DNA of 13,694 bases from CAZIGM01 sp964538675 (GCA_964538675.1 CAZIGM010000043.1:1-13694); one strand, 5' to 3'; counted from the stretch's first letter, positions 1-7,762 are shown. Program-made: numbers and translations. Notes: generated from the sequence alone by a model not told the origin.

Positions 1-74
1 CTTATATATTTATTATAACTTATTTTTAAAGATTTCCCCAGATAATAAGACGATTTTATTTTAATGAATTATTG

Positions 75-102
75 TTGTTTTTTTATAAATTTATTATATA
101 AT
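75..102 (+). promoter_or_regulatory. Candidate sigma-A promoter of the hydrolase gene
   Basis: A perfect -10 hexamer TATAAT lies at 97-102. The best -35 is TTGTTT at 75-80 (16-base spacer); TTGTTG at 72-77 would give a 19-base spacer. The predicted start of transcription, near 109, falls inside the palindrome at 108-129. The region is very AT-rich, so chance hexamers are expected; the palindrome next to it is what makes this one credible. Confidence 0.45.
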
Positions 103-107
103 ATATT

Positions 108-129
108 TAGATATTTATCTAAATATCTA
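108..129. promoter_or_regulatory. Perfect 22-bp palindrome, candidate repressor operator
   Basis: TAGATATTTA (108-117) and its exact reverse complement TAAATATCTA (120-129) are separated by TC. The palindrome starts six bases after the -10 box and would cover the transcription start, the usual place for a repressor that blocks polymerase. The cognate regulator is not encoded beside it in this window. Ten perfect pairs are unlikely by chance even at this base composition. Confidence 0.5.
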
Positions 130-178
130 TTGCAAATATAGCTATTAACCTAAATTACAAATTTGGGAGTGTTTAATT

Positions 179-1519
179 ATGAAAAAACCAATGTTAATTT
201 TATTTTCATTATTAATCCTTTTTTTTAGCGGATGTTCAAATACTGATAATAACAAGGATGGTGATGATAATATGAGTAATCCCCTGGTAGATGAAATCAC
301 CAAAATCGCTCAAGCATATATTATAGATTTTTTAAATGAAAATTTTACTAAACTATATGAAGATTATAGTTATACTCCAAAAATGAAAGCCGCCGTATCA
401 CCTGAAATATATGCTAGTATTTATAATCAGCTTGAGCAAGGTTTTGGAAAATATCTTAGTACTAAAACCACAACTTATTCTCAAACTCAAGGATTTCAAA
501 TTATTACTGTTATAACTGAATTTGAAAAGAAATATTTAAATCTCAATGTAGTATTTGAAGATAAAGATATCACTGGATTTAACTATACTATTAATAAAGA
601 TTATGAAGAATCAGGTGCAAACTCAGGGCTTCAAGTTGAATTTGGCCAAGAGCCATATATCATTAAAGGAGAGTTAAATATCCCAGAAGGTGATGGCCCA
701 TTCCCTGCAGTAATCATTGTTCATGGTTCAGGTCCAGTTGATAGAGATGGGACTATCGCATCTTCAACTCCATACAAAGATATAAGTAAAGGCTTAGCTG
801 AAAAAGGTATTGCTGTCCTTACTTATGATAAAAGGACATATACCTATAGCAGTGAATTAGCCTCAAGTAGCGACAAATTTACTGTTTATGATGAAACTAT
901 TGATGACGCTGTTTATGCATTAAATTACTTAAAAACAATAGACGGGATAGATTCTAATAACATATTTATATTAGGACATAGCTTTGGAGGATATCTAATG
1001 CCACGAATTATGGAGAAAACTCTTGATACTAAAGGGTATTTGATTATGGCAGGTAACGTTTCACCAATTGAAGATTTAATAATAACCCAATATAATTATT
1101 TATTTAATTTGGATGGAGAAATCTCTGAAGAAGAGTACACCCAATTAAATTTAATTACAAACGAAGTCGATAAGTTAAAGAATTTAGATGAACATAATGG
1201 TGAAATTGTATTAGGTGCAGGTTATGACTATTGGAATGACTTAAAAGGATATGACCCTGTTACTATGATAAAAAAATTTACTGAACCTGTCTTATTTCTA
1301 CAAGGTGAAAGAGACTATCAAGTAACCATGGAAGAATTTAATAAGTGGAAAAATTCTTTAGAAAATATAGATAATTTTAGCTTCAAAACATACAAAACTT
1401 TAAATCATCTATTTACTTCAGGAGAAGGCATCCCTACTCCTAATGAATATGCAAATGGAGAAAATGTATCTAATGAAGTTATATCAGATATTGCTGATTT
1501 TATTTTCATTAATAAGTAA
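179..1519 (+). CDS. Lipoprotein alpha/beta hydrolase with N-terminal DUF3887-like domain
   Basis: This is a probable surface-anchored serine esterase or acyl hydrolase; its substrate is unknown. The signal peptide ends in the lipobox FFSGC, giving lipidated Cys19. Residues about 35-135 resemble the DUF3887 domain that precedes hydrolases of this type in Firmicutes. The hydrolase core has an oxyanion-hole motif VHGSGPVDRDGT (about 181-192), the nucleophile elbow GHSFGG with Ser268, a probable acid Asp379 in QGERDYQV and a probable base His410 in TLNHLF, so the catalytic triad looks complete. The ATG at 179 follows GGGAG at 165-169 with good spacing. It has no operon partner: the next gene is on the other strand, beyond the repeat at 1536-1815. 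Family assignment is firm from the motifs; the N-terminal domain name is from recall. Confidence 0.9.
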   Translation: MKKPMLILFSLLILFFSGCSNTDNNKDGDDNMSNPLVDEITKIAQAYIIDFLNENFTKLYEDYSYTPKMKAAVSPEIYASIYNQLEQGFGKYLSTKTTTYSQTQGFQIITVITEFEKKYLNLNVVFEDKDITGFNYTINKDYEESGANSGLQVEFGQEPYIIKGELNIPEGDGPFPAVIIVHGSGPVDRDGTIASSTPYKDISKGLAEKGIAVLTYDKRTYTYSSELASSSDKFTVYDETIDDAVYALNYLKTIDGIDSNNIFILGHSFGGYLMPRIMEKTLDTKGYLIMAGNVSPIEDLIITQYNYLFNLDGEISEEEYTQLNLITNEVDKLKNLDEHNGEIVLGAGYDYWNDLKGYDPVTMIKKFTEPVLFLQGERDYQVTMEEFNKWKNSLENIDNFSFKTYKTLNHLFTSGEGIPTPNEYANGENVSNEVISDIADFIFINK

Positions 1520-1535
1520 TTAAAAAAACAATAAG

Positions 1536-1815
1536 GAGCACAAGTCATGCTAATGTGCTAAAGCACTTAGTCATGCTATGCAAGTGACGCTAAGACACTA
1601 AAGTGCCAAGTCGTCCTATGCACACAAGAAGTAACCCATAGTTGCTAATTCAAGAGTACAAGTGACGCTAAGACACTAAAGTGTCAAGTCGTCCTATGTG
1701 AGACTTATCCTAAATTCATTCTCCCCCACTTAACATAGCGAGACTGGGGAACTTTGTTTCCTTAGTGAGACTTGCGCACTTTGTGTGTAAGTGGGAGTCT
1801 TATCATATCTGGATA
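1536..1815 (+). repeat. Modular hairpin repeat, copy 1 (three B units)
   Basis: This intergenic element lies between two genes that converge. Unit a (1536-1580) carries GTGCT-AA-AGCAC inside CATG/CATG. Unit b (1581-1620) and unit c (1659-1698) carry GACACT-AA-AGTGCC or AGTGTC inside GACG/CGTC. A 38-base spacer separates b from c and ends in a fragment (CTAATTCAAGAGTA) of the linker that precedes the first unit in the other copies. A 22-base linker (1699-1720, starting TGAGACTTATCC) is identical in all three copies. A long closing stem (CCCCACTTA near 1724 with TAAGTGGG near 1788) encloses two small hairpins. The 3' end reads TCTTATCATATCTGGATA. The 5' hairpin pair of copies 2 and 3 is missing. 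Units a and b match copy 2 in reverse orientation at 84 of 85 bases. I see no open reading frame. Confidence 0.85.
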
Positions 1816-1837
1816 AATCATATTGTAAGAAACATTA

Positions 1838-1864
1838 ACCCCCACTTTTACATAAAGTGGGGGT
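1838..1864 (-). terminator. 11-bp perfect hairpin after the CoA-binding gene
   Basis: The arms ACCCCCACTTT and AAAGTGGGGGT flank the loop TACAT. It lies 18 bases past the stop of the minus-strand gene at 1883, so it may end that transcript, although the U-tract on that strand is weak (TTAATGTTTCTT). GTGGGGGTCT also matches the C hairpin of the neighbouring repeat family, so it may instead be a stray module of that element. Confidence 0.5.
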
Positions 1865-1882
1865 CTCCTAATACAGTCCTCA

Positions 1883-2296
1883 TTAACTAAATAAACGTTT
1901 ATTTTCAAACATTAAGCAACGATTACTAACTACTTCTACTCCATTATCCGATGCAAATTTACTTGCTTCATCATTGCTAACGCCCATTTGTAACCATAAA
2001 GACTTTGCACCAATCTCAACTGCTTCTTTAGAGATAGGCATTACTTGATCAGACCTTCTAAAAACATCAACCATATCAACTGGACCTTCGATTTCTTTTA
2101 AAGAACCAACAGCTTTAATTCCTAATACTTCGTCAATCGTCGGATTAACTGGTATTATTTCCTTCCCATTTTCAAGCAAATATTTTGCAACCGCATAACT
2201 ATCACGTTCTGGATTATTAGATAATCCAACAATTGCAATACGATTTGATTTTTCAATTAGATTTTTAATTTCTTCGTCTTTAGTTAATAAGCTCAT
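1883..2296 (-). CDS. CoA-binding domain protein (YccU-like, Rossmann fold)
   Basis: This small cytoplasmic protein of 137 residues consists only of the CoA-binding fold found at the N-terminus of succinyl-CoA synthetase alpha subunits. The signature runs through IAIVGLSNNPERDS (about 20-33), where the GxS turn and Arg31 fit nucleotide binding, then IIPVNP (47-52), DMVDVFR (74-80), LWLQMGV (100-106) and the typical C-terminal NRCLMF (125-130). Length and motifs agree with a complete protein. The physiological role of this family is poorly known. The ATG at 2296 has AAAAGGAG at 2303-2310. It follows comEA by a gap of about 36 bases on the same strand and probably shares its transcript. Confidence 0.88.
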   Translation of the reverse strand: MSLLTKDEEIKNLIEKSNRIAIVGLSNNPERDSYAVAKYLLENGKEIIPVNPTIDEVLGIKAVGSLKEIEGPVDMVDVFRRSDQVMPISKEAVEIGAKSLWLQMGVSNDEASKFASDNGVEVVSNRCLMFENKRLFS

Positions 2297-2332
2297 AACT
2301 CTCTCCTTTTCTAATATTAAATTCTATAGTTA

Positions 2333-2938
2333 CTATACTGTTATGTTATCTTTAATTTGTTCAAAAATTCCTTCTGCTATACCCGATACATTCATAATCT
2401 CTTCAATGCTATTAAAATCTCCATTTTCTTGACGATATTTAATTATTGCCTTAGCTTTCTCTTCGCCTATACCAGTCAAAATTATCAATTCAGCTATCGA
2501 GGCGTGGTTAATATTAATCTTACCATTATTTATGTCGTTAAAATTATCTATAAGCACCTCGCCTTGTCTAGGAACTATTATCTCCATTTCATCGTATACA
2601 CTCTCAGCCAAATTAACTTGATATAAATCTGCCTCCTGCAGCAAACCACCAGCTTTATTGATTGCATCGATAACTCGGTCTTCTTCATTCATTTGATATA
2701 CACCAGGATTATTAACAGCTCCCTTAACATCAACCATGATTTTTTCTTCTTTCTCCTCATCTACTGATAATTGTACCTCTTTTAACTCTAGCCCTATATC
2801 TGCATTTCCAATTGAAGTCTCTATTCCCAGATTAATTTCTGGAGGCTCTGAAACTTGAAAATATTTGTAGATAAAAAAAGAAACTAGCACTAAAGATACT
2901 ATTACTACAATGATTTTGTTTTTATTTGACAAATACAA
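2333..2938 (-). CDS. comEA: ComEA-family DNA-binding protein (SLBB + helix-hairpin-helix)
   Basis: ComEA is the membrane-anchored receptor that binds double-stranded DNA outside the cell during natural transformation. The protein has a short N-terminus, one transmembrane helix (about 8-27, rich in I, V and L), a SLBB domain (about 67-125, IMVDVKGAVNNPGVYQM... to IIVPRQGE) and a C-terminal tandem helix-hairpin-helix (about 141-201, ININHASIAELIILTGIG and IEEIMNVSGI). I place the start at TTG 2938: AAGGGAG (2947-2953) lies 8 bases upstream. The TTG at 2956 would put that ribosome binding site inside the gene. comEB and comEC do not follow; the CoA-binding gene does. ComEA-like proteins are common in Clostridia not known to be transformable, so competence cannot be inferred. 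Confidence 0.9.
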   Translation of the reverse strand: MYLSNKNKIIVVIVSLVLVSFFIYKYFQVSEPPEINLGIETSIGNADIGLELKEVQLSVDEEKEEKIMVDVKGAVNNPGVYQMNEEDRVIDAINKAGGLLQEADLYQVNLAESVYDEMEIIVPRQGEVLIDNFNDINNGKININHASIAELIILTGIGEEKAKAIIKYRQENGDFNSIEEIMNVSGIAEGIFEQIKDNITV

Positions 2939-3040
2939 TTCAATCTCTCCCTTCAAAAACTATTTTAAAAATTATACTTTTATAATGAAAATATTTATCA
3001 ACTACTGTAAAATTTAATTAATTATTGTGAGGTGATATTA

Positions 3041-3298
3041 ATGAGTGTACATAATCAGATATCAAGAAAAGTAAATGAAAAACTTACTGCAATAGAAGAG
3101 TATAAGCAACTTGATAACCAAAGGGAAATTTTAATCATAGAAGCTATTAAAAAATATCAGTCTAGTAATTATGTAGAGCTTACTAAGCTTAATGAACTGA
3201 CAAAAGAAATGAATCAATTAGCAAGCAAACATCAATTTCCACATAGAAAAATAGTTAGTAAGGAGATGTTTCTAGAATATGTAACAAAACAACATTAG
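3041..3298 (+). CDS. Small cytoplasmic protein, possibly DUF2533
   Basis: This protein of 85 residues is highly charged and predicted to be helical, with no signal peptide or membrane segment. The pattern EYKQLDNQRE...EAIKKYQ, then LTKLNELTKEMNQLA and a closing RKIVSKEMFLEYV, resembles short Bacillus proteins of DUF2533 (YpbS type), whose function is unknown; I recall this family only approximately. The ATG at 3041 is chosen because GAGGTGA (3029-3035) lies just upstream; a GTG at 3032 sits inside that ribosome binding site. The gene is divergent from comEA across a short AT-rich gap, and a hairpin with a T-run follows it. Confidence 0.7.
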   Translation: MSVHNQISRKVNEKLTAIEEYKQLDNQREILIIEAIKKYQSSNYVELTKLNELTKEMNQLASKHQFPHRKIVSKEMFLEYVTKQH

Positions 3299-3314
3299 TA
3301 ATTCTTGTTATATT

Positions 3315-3347
3315 TTAACATATTATTTTTATTATGTGTTAATTTTT
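3315..3347 (+). terminator. Probable intrinsic terminator after the small-protein gene
   Basis: TTAACATATTAT (3315-3326) pairs with ATTATGTGTTAA (3331-3342) around a TTTT loop, with one G-T pair and one T-T mismatch, and TTTTT follows at once. The stem is almost pure A/T, so it is weaker than a typical terminator. It starts 17 bases after the stop codon at 3298. Confidence 0.5.
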
Positions 3348-3468
3348 CATATTTTGTTAAATTAAGTTATAATATCTGCACTTTAAAATTTTTTTTTTGC
3401 TATAGGATAAAGATACGTCAAGTAATAAATTTTAATATAACAATAAAAGCCGTAGGAAAGTGATAAAT

Positions 3469-3810
3469 TTGAGTAAATTTAGATATATTTATGGTTTTTT
3501 AATATTGATAATATTGGTAGGTGGCATATATATTGCAAATATTGCAGGCTTATGGAATACTGTAGATTCTATTAATGATCCTAAAGAGATAGTAGCGACT
3601 GGACTACCTGAACCTAGAGGTAAATACACATTAGGCGAAATAATTGAAGCTTACAACTTAAACAAAGAAGAATTTTATGAAGCTTTAAAATTACCAATGG
3701 ATTTCCCTGAAAATGAAAAAGTAATAATGCTACTTAGATCCGGTGATATATCTTATACAGATATTAGAGATTATATGGATCCAATTATAGAAGAATTTGA
3801 AAATAAATAA
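3469..3810 (+). CDS. Small membrane-anchored protein, paralogue of the gene at 4812
   Basis: I do not recognise a named family. The start SKFRYIYGFLILIILVGG is one transmembrane helix (about 6-24) with a short cytoplasmic head. A soluble domain follows: GLPEPRGKYTLGEIIEAYN, then KEEFYEALKLPMDFPE and a helical tail. Such domains of the form ...RG.YT..E....Y....EEF...L..P.D.P appear next to membrane ferredoxins in anaerobes, from memory. The TTG at 3469 is favoured over the GTG at 3460 because AGGAAAG (3454-3460) is then 8 bases upstream and because the paralogue starts at the same residue. It is the first gene of the polyferredoxin set. A possible -10 TATAAT is at 3368-3373 with a poor -35. 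Confidence 0.75.
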   Translation: MSKFRYIYGFLILIILVGGIYIANIAGLWNTVDSINDPKEIVATGLPEPRGKYTLGEIIEAYNLNKEEFYEALKLPMDFPENEKVIMLLRSGDISYTDIRDYMDPIIEEFENK

Positions 3811-3910
3811 CACTTATATTGTCTGAATTGCTATTAGTTAAAGATAGATTACAGTATAGATTTTAAAATAAAAATAAAAAGTATTTACACTATTGAAAGA
3901 GGGGTAAAAA

Positions 3911-4819
3911 TTGGCAAAAACAAAAAAGAAGTGGCATCAAAAAAGTAGAACTTATCGTACCATAACTCAGAGTTTAGTATTTATTTTCATGTCTTATATA
4001 TTTTTAAGGCAAATTTTATTTTATGATAGAGATGTTGAAGAATATTGTCCATTTGGTGGGTTTGAAACATTATATTCATATTTAACCACTGGTGAATTTT
4101 TAAAACATGTCGGTATGACAAATTTAGTTTTATTTGTTCTAATAATTATAATAACCTTAATTTTCCGAACAGGTTTTTGTAGCTGGATTTGTCCACTTGG
4201 AACGCTACAAGATATACTTAGAGCGTTTGGTAGAAAGCTTGCACTATTACCATTATTAAAGAAAATAAATAGGAAATATAAAAGTTTCCTAAGAAATAAT
4301 AAAGAGGCAATAAGTAGTTTTGACCACCAAGCTAGGTACATTAAATATTTCATCTTACTTTTTGCTATTATTGGAACTTGGTTTTCAGCAAGCCTATTAA
4401 TAAGGGAATATGACCTAATTATTGCACTAATAAAAATACTTACTTTCCAAATCACTATAGCTTTTTCTATACTTGTTATTGTTACAATTTTATCCTTGTT
4501 TATCGACCGACCTTTTTGCAAATACCTTTGTTTAATGGGAGCAACAATAAATCTAGTAGGAAAAATAAGTCCACTAAGAATAGTAAGAAACGAATCCATA
4601 TGTACTAATTGTAATTTATGTACTAAAAACTGTCCCATGAATATAGAAATTACTACACAAAAGAAAATTGATACTATTGATTGTATTCATTGTTTTGATT
4701 GTATAGATGCTTGCCCAACCGAAGACGCACTAACTTTAAAATACTTCCCAGAAGACTTATATAACATTTCAAACAAAGCAGAATTTGTAAAGGGATTGGG
4801 GAGTGAAACCGATGAGTAA
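3911..4819 (+). CDS. NapH-like membrane polyferredoxin (4Fe-4S binding)
   Basis: This integral membrane electron carrier probably passes electrons between the quinone pool or cytoplasmic ferredoxin and an unknown partner. Four transmembrane segments are visible (about 17-37, 70-88, 143-164 and 171-197). Conserved family motifs are CPFGG (Cys46), CSWICPLGTLQD (Cys90, Cys94) and FCKYLCLMGA (Cys203, Cys207). Two ferredoxin-type clusters close the protein: CTNCNLCTKNCP (Cys231, 234, 237, 241) and CIHCFDCIDACP (Cys258, 261, 264, 268). These features match the NapH/CcoG-like group. No nap, nos or cytochrome gene is nearby, so nitrate or nitrous oxide reduction is not supported. The start is TTG 3911 with AGAGGGG at 3898-3904. 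Its last 8 bases overlap the ATG of the next gene, which suggests coupled translation. Confidence 0.88.
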   Translation: MAKTKKKWHQKSRTYRTITQSLVFIFMSYIFLRQILFYDRDVEEYCPFGGFETLYSYLTTGEFLKHVGMTNLVLFVLIIIITLIFRTGFCSWICPLGTLQDILRAFGRKLALLPLLKKINRKYKSFLRNNKEAISSFDHQARYIKYFILLFAIIGTWFSASLLIREYDLIIALIKILTFQITIAFSILVIVTILSLFIDRPFCKYLCLMGATINLVGKISPLRIVRNESICTNCNLCTKNCPMNIEITTQKKIDTIDCIHCFDCIDACPTEDALTLKYFPEDLYNISNKAEFVKGLGSETDE

Positions 4820-5177
4820 ATTTAGATATATTTATGGCTTCTTAATATTACTAATCTTATTTGGTGGTTTTTACATTGCAAAAGCTAATGGACTTTTCCC
4901 AGATAGTACAGTAAAAAGTTCATTATCATCAAGTGAAGGTTATGAGGACTTAAAAGAAATTGCAGGAAAAGGACTAGGTGAACCAAGAGGAATTTATACA
5001 ATAAGAGAGGTAATAGTAGCCTATAATTTAACTAAAGAAGAATTTTATGATACTCTACTAATTCCATATGATTATCCTGATACAGCTACAGTAATTGATC
5101 TTATTAAAGATGGAATGGCTACATCTAAGCAAGTTCAAGCATATATGACTCCTATAACTGAAAATTCGGGGAAATAA
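4812..5177 (+). CDS. Small membrane-anchored protein, paralogue of the gene at 3469
   Basis: This gene has the same plan as the one at 3469. SKFRYIYGFLIL is identical in both proteins, the transmembrane helix continues to about residue 24, and GLGEPRGIYTIREVIVAYNL matches GLPEPRGKYTLGEIIEAYNL of the paralogue. A serine-rich insert (about 33-45) lengthens the linker between membrane and domain. The ATG at 4812 is chosen over the GTG at 4803 because GGGGAG (4798-4803) is 8 bases upstream and the paralogue begins at the same residue. It overlaps the polyferredoxin gene by 8 bases. The function is unknown; genes on both sides of the polyferredoxin suggest both products join one membrane complex. 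DNA identity at the 5' ends suggests a fairly recent duplication or gene conversion. Confidence 0.78.
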   Translation: MSKFRYIYGFLILLILFGGFYIAKANGLFPDSTVKSSLSSSEGYEDLKEIAGKGLGEPRGIYTIREVIVAYNLTKEEFYDTLLIPYDYPDTATVIDLIKDGMATSKQVQAYMTPITENSGK

Positions 5178-5206
5178 ATTAGACTAAAAATATCAGTTAA
5201 ATAAGA

Positions 5207-5265
5207 AAAAAGAATATTCATCAAAGTTATGCGGATAATCGTATAGCGAGATGAATATTCTTTTT
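5207..5265. terminator. Bidirectional terminator between the polyferredoxin set and leuS
   Basis: AAAAAGAATATTCATC (5207-5222) and GATGAATATTCTTTTT (5250-5265) are exact reverse complements, a 16-bp stem with a 27-base loop. Each strand ends in T5, so the hairpin can stop both converging transcripts. leuS ends at 5271, only a few bases beyond. Confidence 0.85.
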
Positions 5266-5270
5266 AATCT

Positions 5271-7736
5271 TTAACCTACCACAATATTTACTAATTTTTT
5301 CGGTACAACAATAATTTTCTTAATTTGTTTTCTTTGCGTCCAGTCGTTTATTTTTTCATGACCCACAACCATCTCTTCAATTTGTTCTCTTGAAGATTCA
5401 GTTGGAACGATAATTTTTCCTCTTACCTTCCCATTTACTTGAATAGCTATCTCTATTTCAGCTAAAACAAGATATTCTCCTTGATAAGATGGCCATGACA
5501 CATTATATATGCTTTCTTTGTGTCCCATCAATTGCCACAATTCTTCTGTAATATGTGGTGTCATCGGAGAAAGTAATATTACTACTTTTTCAATAGCTTC
5601 TTTTAATAAAGTTTTATTAGCATATTCTGGGTATGCATATATTTTATTAACTAACTCCATTATCGCACTTATTGCTGTATTAAAATTACTTCTCTCAGCA
5701 ATGTCCTCTGTAGCTCTTTTAGTCGTCACATGAATCATGCGACGCAATTCTTTTTCTTCTTCTGTTTTAACCTCTAATAAATTTTCCTGAGATAAAATAT
5801 CTAAATTGTTAATTACCATTCTCCATACACGATTAAGAAAACGATAACTTCCTTCAACCCCAGCATCTGTCCAATCTAAATCTCGATCAGGTGGAGCAGC
5901 AAATAAAATAAATAATCGACCAGTATCAGCACCGTATTTCTCAATTATTTCATTAGGGCTTACAACGTTTCCTTTAGATTTAGACATTTTCGCTCCATCT
6001 TTAATAACCATACCTTGAGTTAATAAAGATTTAAAAGGTTCCTCAAAAGAAATCAAGCCTGCATCATACAAAACCTTAGTAAAGAAACGTGAATAAAGTA
6101 AATGTAATACTGCATGCTCTACACCACCAACATATTCATCTACGGGCATCCAACTGTTAACCCTCTTAGAATCAAATGGCATATTATCATCATTTGGGCT
6201 GATATATCTGAAATAATACCACGAGGAATCAATGAAAGTATCCATTGTATCAGTTTCTCTTTTGGCTGGTTTACCACACTTAGGACAAGTAGTATTGACA
6301 AAAGATTCTGATGTAGTTAATGGATTCTTCTTACCATCAAATACTACATCTTCAGGCAAAATTACAGGTAAATCTTCCAAAGGAACTGGCACAGTACTAC
6401 ATTCATCGCAATAGATTATTGGAATTGGAGCTCCCCAATATCTTTGACGAGATATCAACCAATCACGTAAACGATAAGAAATAGTCGCCTTACCTTTATC
6501 TTCTTTCTCTAGATATTCACTAATCTTAGTAAGTGCTTCTCTATTATTCATACCATCAAATATATCTGAATTAACCTGAATTCCATCTTCAGTGTACGCA
6601 TCTATCATTTTCTCAACAGATAATTGTTCATCTTTTGGCTGAATAACAACCTTTATTGGCAAATCATATTTTTTAGCAAAAGCAAAATCCCTTTCATCAT
6701 GTGCCGCAACACCCATTACAGCTCCAGTACCATAATCAACCAAAACATAATTGGCCACCCAGATTGGAATATCTTCGCCAGTTAATGGATGTTTAGCATA
6801 ACTACCTGTAAAGTATCCAATTTTCTCAGTTTCAGTAGAGGTTCTAGTTATTTCACTTTCTTTCTTTAAATCATCAATGAACTTTTGGATTTTTTGTTCA
6901 TTTTCTTTACCTGCAATAAGCTCAGGCACAAGCGGATATTCAGGAGCTACCACCATATAAGTAACGCCATACAACGTGTCTGGACGAGTTGTGAAAACTG
7001 GTATTTTCGCATCATTAAGTTCGGGGACCGAAAATACTACCTCTGCACCTTCACTTTTTCCAATCCAGTTTTTTTGCATCATTTTTACTTTTTCTGGCCA
7101 ACCTTCTAATCCGTCTAAATCATTTAGCAACCTTTCAGCATAATCTGTGATTTTTAAGAACCACTGGCTTAATTTTTTCTTCGAAACATCACTACTGCAC
7201 CGCCAACATTTCCCCTCTTCTACTTGTTCATTAGCTAAAACAGTATTACATCCAGGACACCAATTAACAGCAGCTTCTTTCTTGTAAGCTAGCCCTCTTT
7301 CATAAAAAAGTAAGAACAACCACTGCGTGAATTTATAATAATCAGGTAAGCACGTTCCAACATATCTATCCCAATCATATGAAGTTCCTAATCTTTTTTG
7401 TTCACTACGAATTCGTTCCATATTTCTAATAGTCCAATCACTTGGTTTAGCACCTCTTTGAATAGCAGCATTCTCAGCAGGCAATCCAAAAGCGTCCGCA
7501 CCCATAGGATGAAGAACACGATAACCATTCATTCCTTTAAAGCGTGCAATAACATCACCAATTGTATACACTCTTACGTGACCCATATGCAGACCATCTC
7601 CAGATGGATATGGGAATTGTTCTAAGGCATAAAACTTAGGTTTTTCTTCATCTTCTATTGTTTTAAATGCTTCTGTCTCTTCCCAAATCTTTTGCCACTT
7701 CTCTTCTATTTCTGCTGGATTATAAACCTTCTCCAT
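5271..7736 (-). CDS. leuS: Leucine--tRNA ligase
   Basis: This class Ia synthetase charges tRNA-Leu with leucine in the cytoplasm. The 821 residues are full length for bacterial LeuRS. The HIGH motif is HMGH (50-53) in PYPSGDGLHMGH. A zinc module follows (Cys160, 163, 177, 180). The CP1 editing domain contains TTRPDTLYG (249-257) and GAVMGVAAHDERD (338-350), where AAHD replaces the more common PAHD. A second Cys set (CDEC 443-446, CPKC 484-487) lies nearby, and KMSKS is at 583-587. The C-terminal anticodon-binding region is complete. The ATG at 7736 has AGGGGGT at 7746-7752. Expression is controlled by the T-box leader upstream. A bidirectional terminator follows. Confidence 0.98.
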   Translation of the reverse strand: MEKVYNPAEIEEKWQKIWEETEAFKTIEDEEKPKFYALEQFPYPSGDGLHMGHVRVYTIGDVIARFKGMNGYRVLHPMGADAFGLPAENAAIQRGAKPSDWTIRNMERIRSEQKRLGTSYDWDRYVGTCLPDYYKFTQWLFLLFYERGLAYKKEAAVNWCPGCNTVLANEQVEEGKCWRCSSDVSKKKLSQWFLKITDYAERLLNDLDGLEGWPEKVKMMQKNWIGKSEGAEVVFSVPELNDAKIPVFTTRPDTLYGVTYMVVAPEYPLVPELIAGKENEQKIQKFIDDLKKESEITRTSTETEKIGYFTGSYAKHPLTGEDIPIWVANYVLVDYGTGAVMGVAAHDERDFAFAKKYDLPIKVVIQPKDEQLSVEKMIDAYTEDGIQVNSDIFDGMNNREALTKISEYLEKEDKGKATISYRLRDWLISRQRYWGAPIPIIYCDECSTVPVPLEDLPVILPEDVVFDGKKNPLTTSESFVNTTCPKCGKPAKRETDTMDTFIDSSWYYFRYISPNDDNMPFDSKRVNSWMPVDEYVGGVEHAVLHLLYSRFFTKVLYDAGLISFEEPFKSLLTQGMVIKDGAKMSKSKGNVVSPNEIIEKYGADTGRLFILFAAPPDRDLDWTDAGVEGSYRFLNRVWRMVINNLDILSQENLLEVKTEEEKELRRMIHVTTKRATEDIAERSNFNTAISAIMELVNKIYAYPEYANKTLLKEAIEKVVILLSPMTPHITEELWQLMGHKESIYNVSWPSYQGEYLVLAEIEIAIQVNGKVRGKIIVPTESSREQIEEMVVGHEKINDWTQRKQIKKIIVVPKKLVNIVVG

Positions 7737-7762
7737 TACATTTACCCCCTGGTTATTGAAAT

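Noticed and set aside
1536..1698. CRISPR array
   Set aside because: The repeated units are hairpins whose stems vary, they are adjacent or unevenly spaced, there are no unique spacers of constant length, and no cas gene is present.
1536..1815. tRNA genes or a known riboswitch in the repeat
   Set aside because: No cloverleaf, no TTCRA loop and no CCA-like end; hairpins are strung in series and the elements lie mainly at the 3' side of genes.
2333..2938. A comE competence operon
   Set aside because: Only comEA is present; the next gene is a CoA-binding protein, not comEB or comEC.
2957..3028. Divergent promoters between comEA and the small-protein gene
   Set aside because: TATAAT occurs on both strands (2971-2976 minus, 2981-2986 plus), but the -35 matches are poor or badly spaced (TTGATA with 19 bases on the minus strand), so I did not list them.
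4021..4638. A 205-codon open frame antisense to the polyferredoxin gene
   Set aside because: The plus strand has clear Fe-S motifs; the antisense frame has no ribosome binding site at its start and no recognisable motif, and is a shadow of the real codon bias. The same applies to short frames antisense to leuS, comEA and the gene at 10075.
3911..4819. Part of a nitrate (nap) or nitrous oxide (nos) reductase cluster
   Set aside because: The protein resembles NapH in motifs, but no catalytic subunit or cytochrome gene is next to it in this window.
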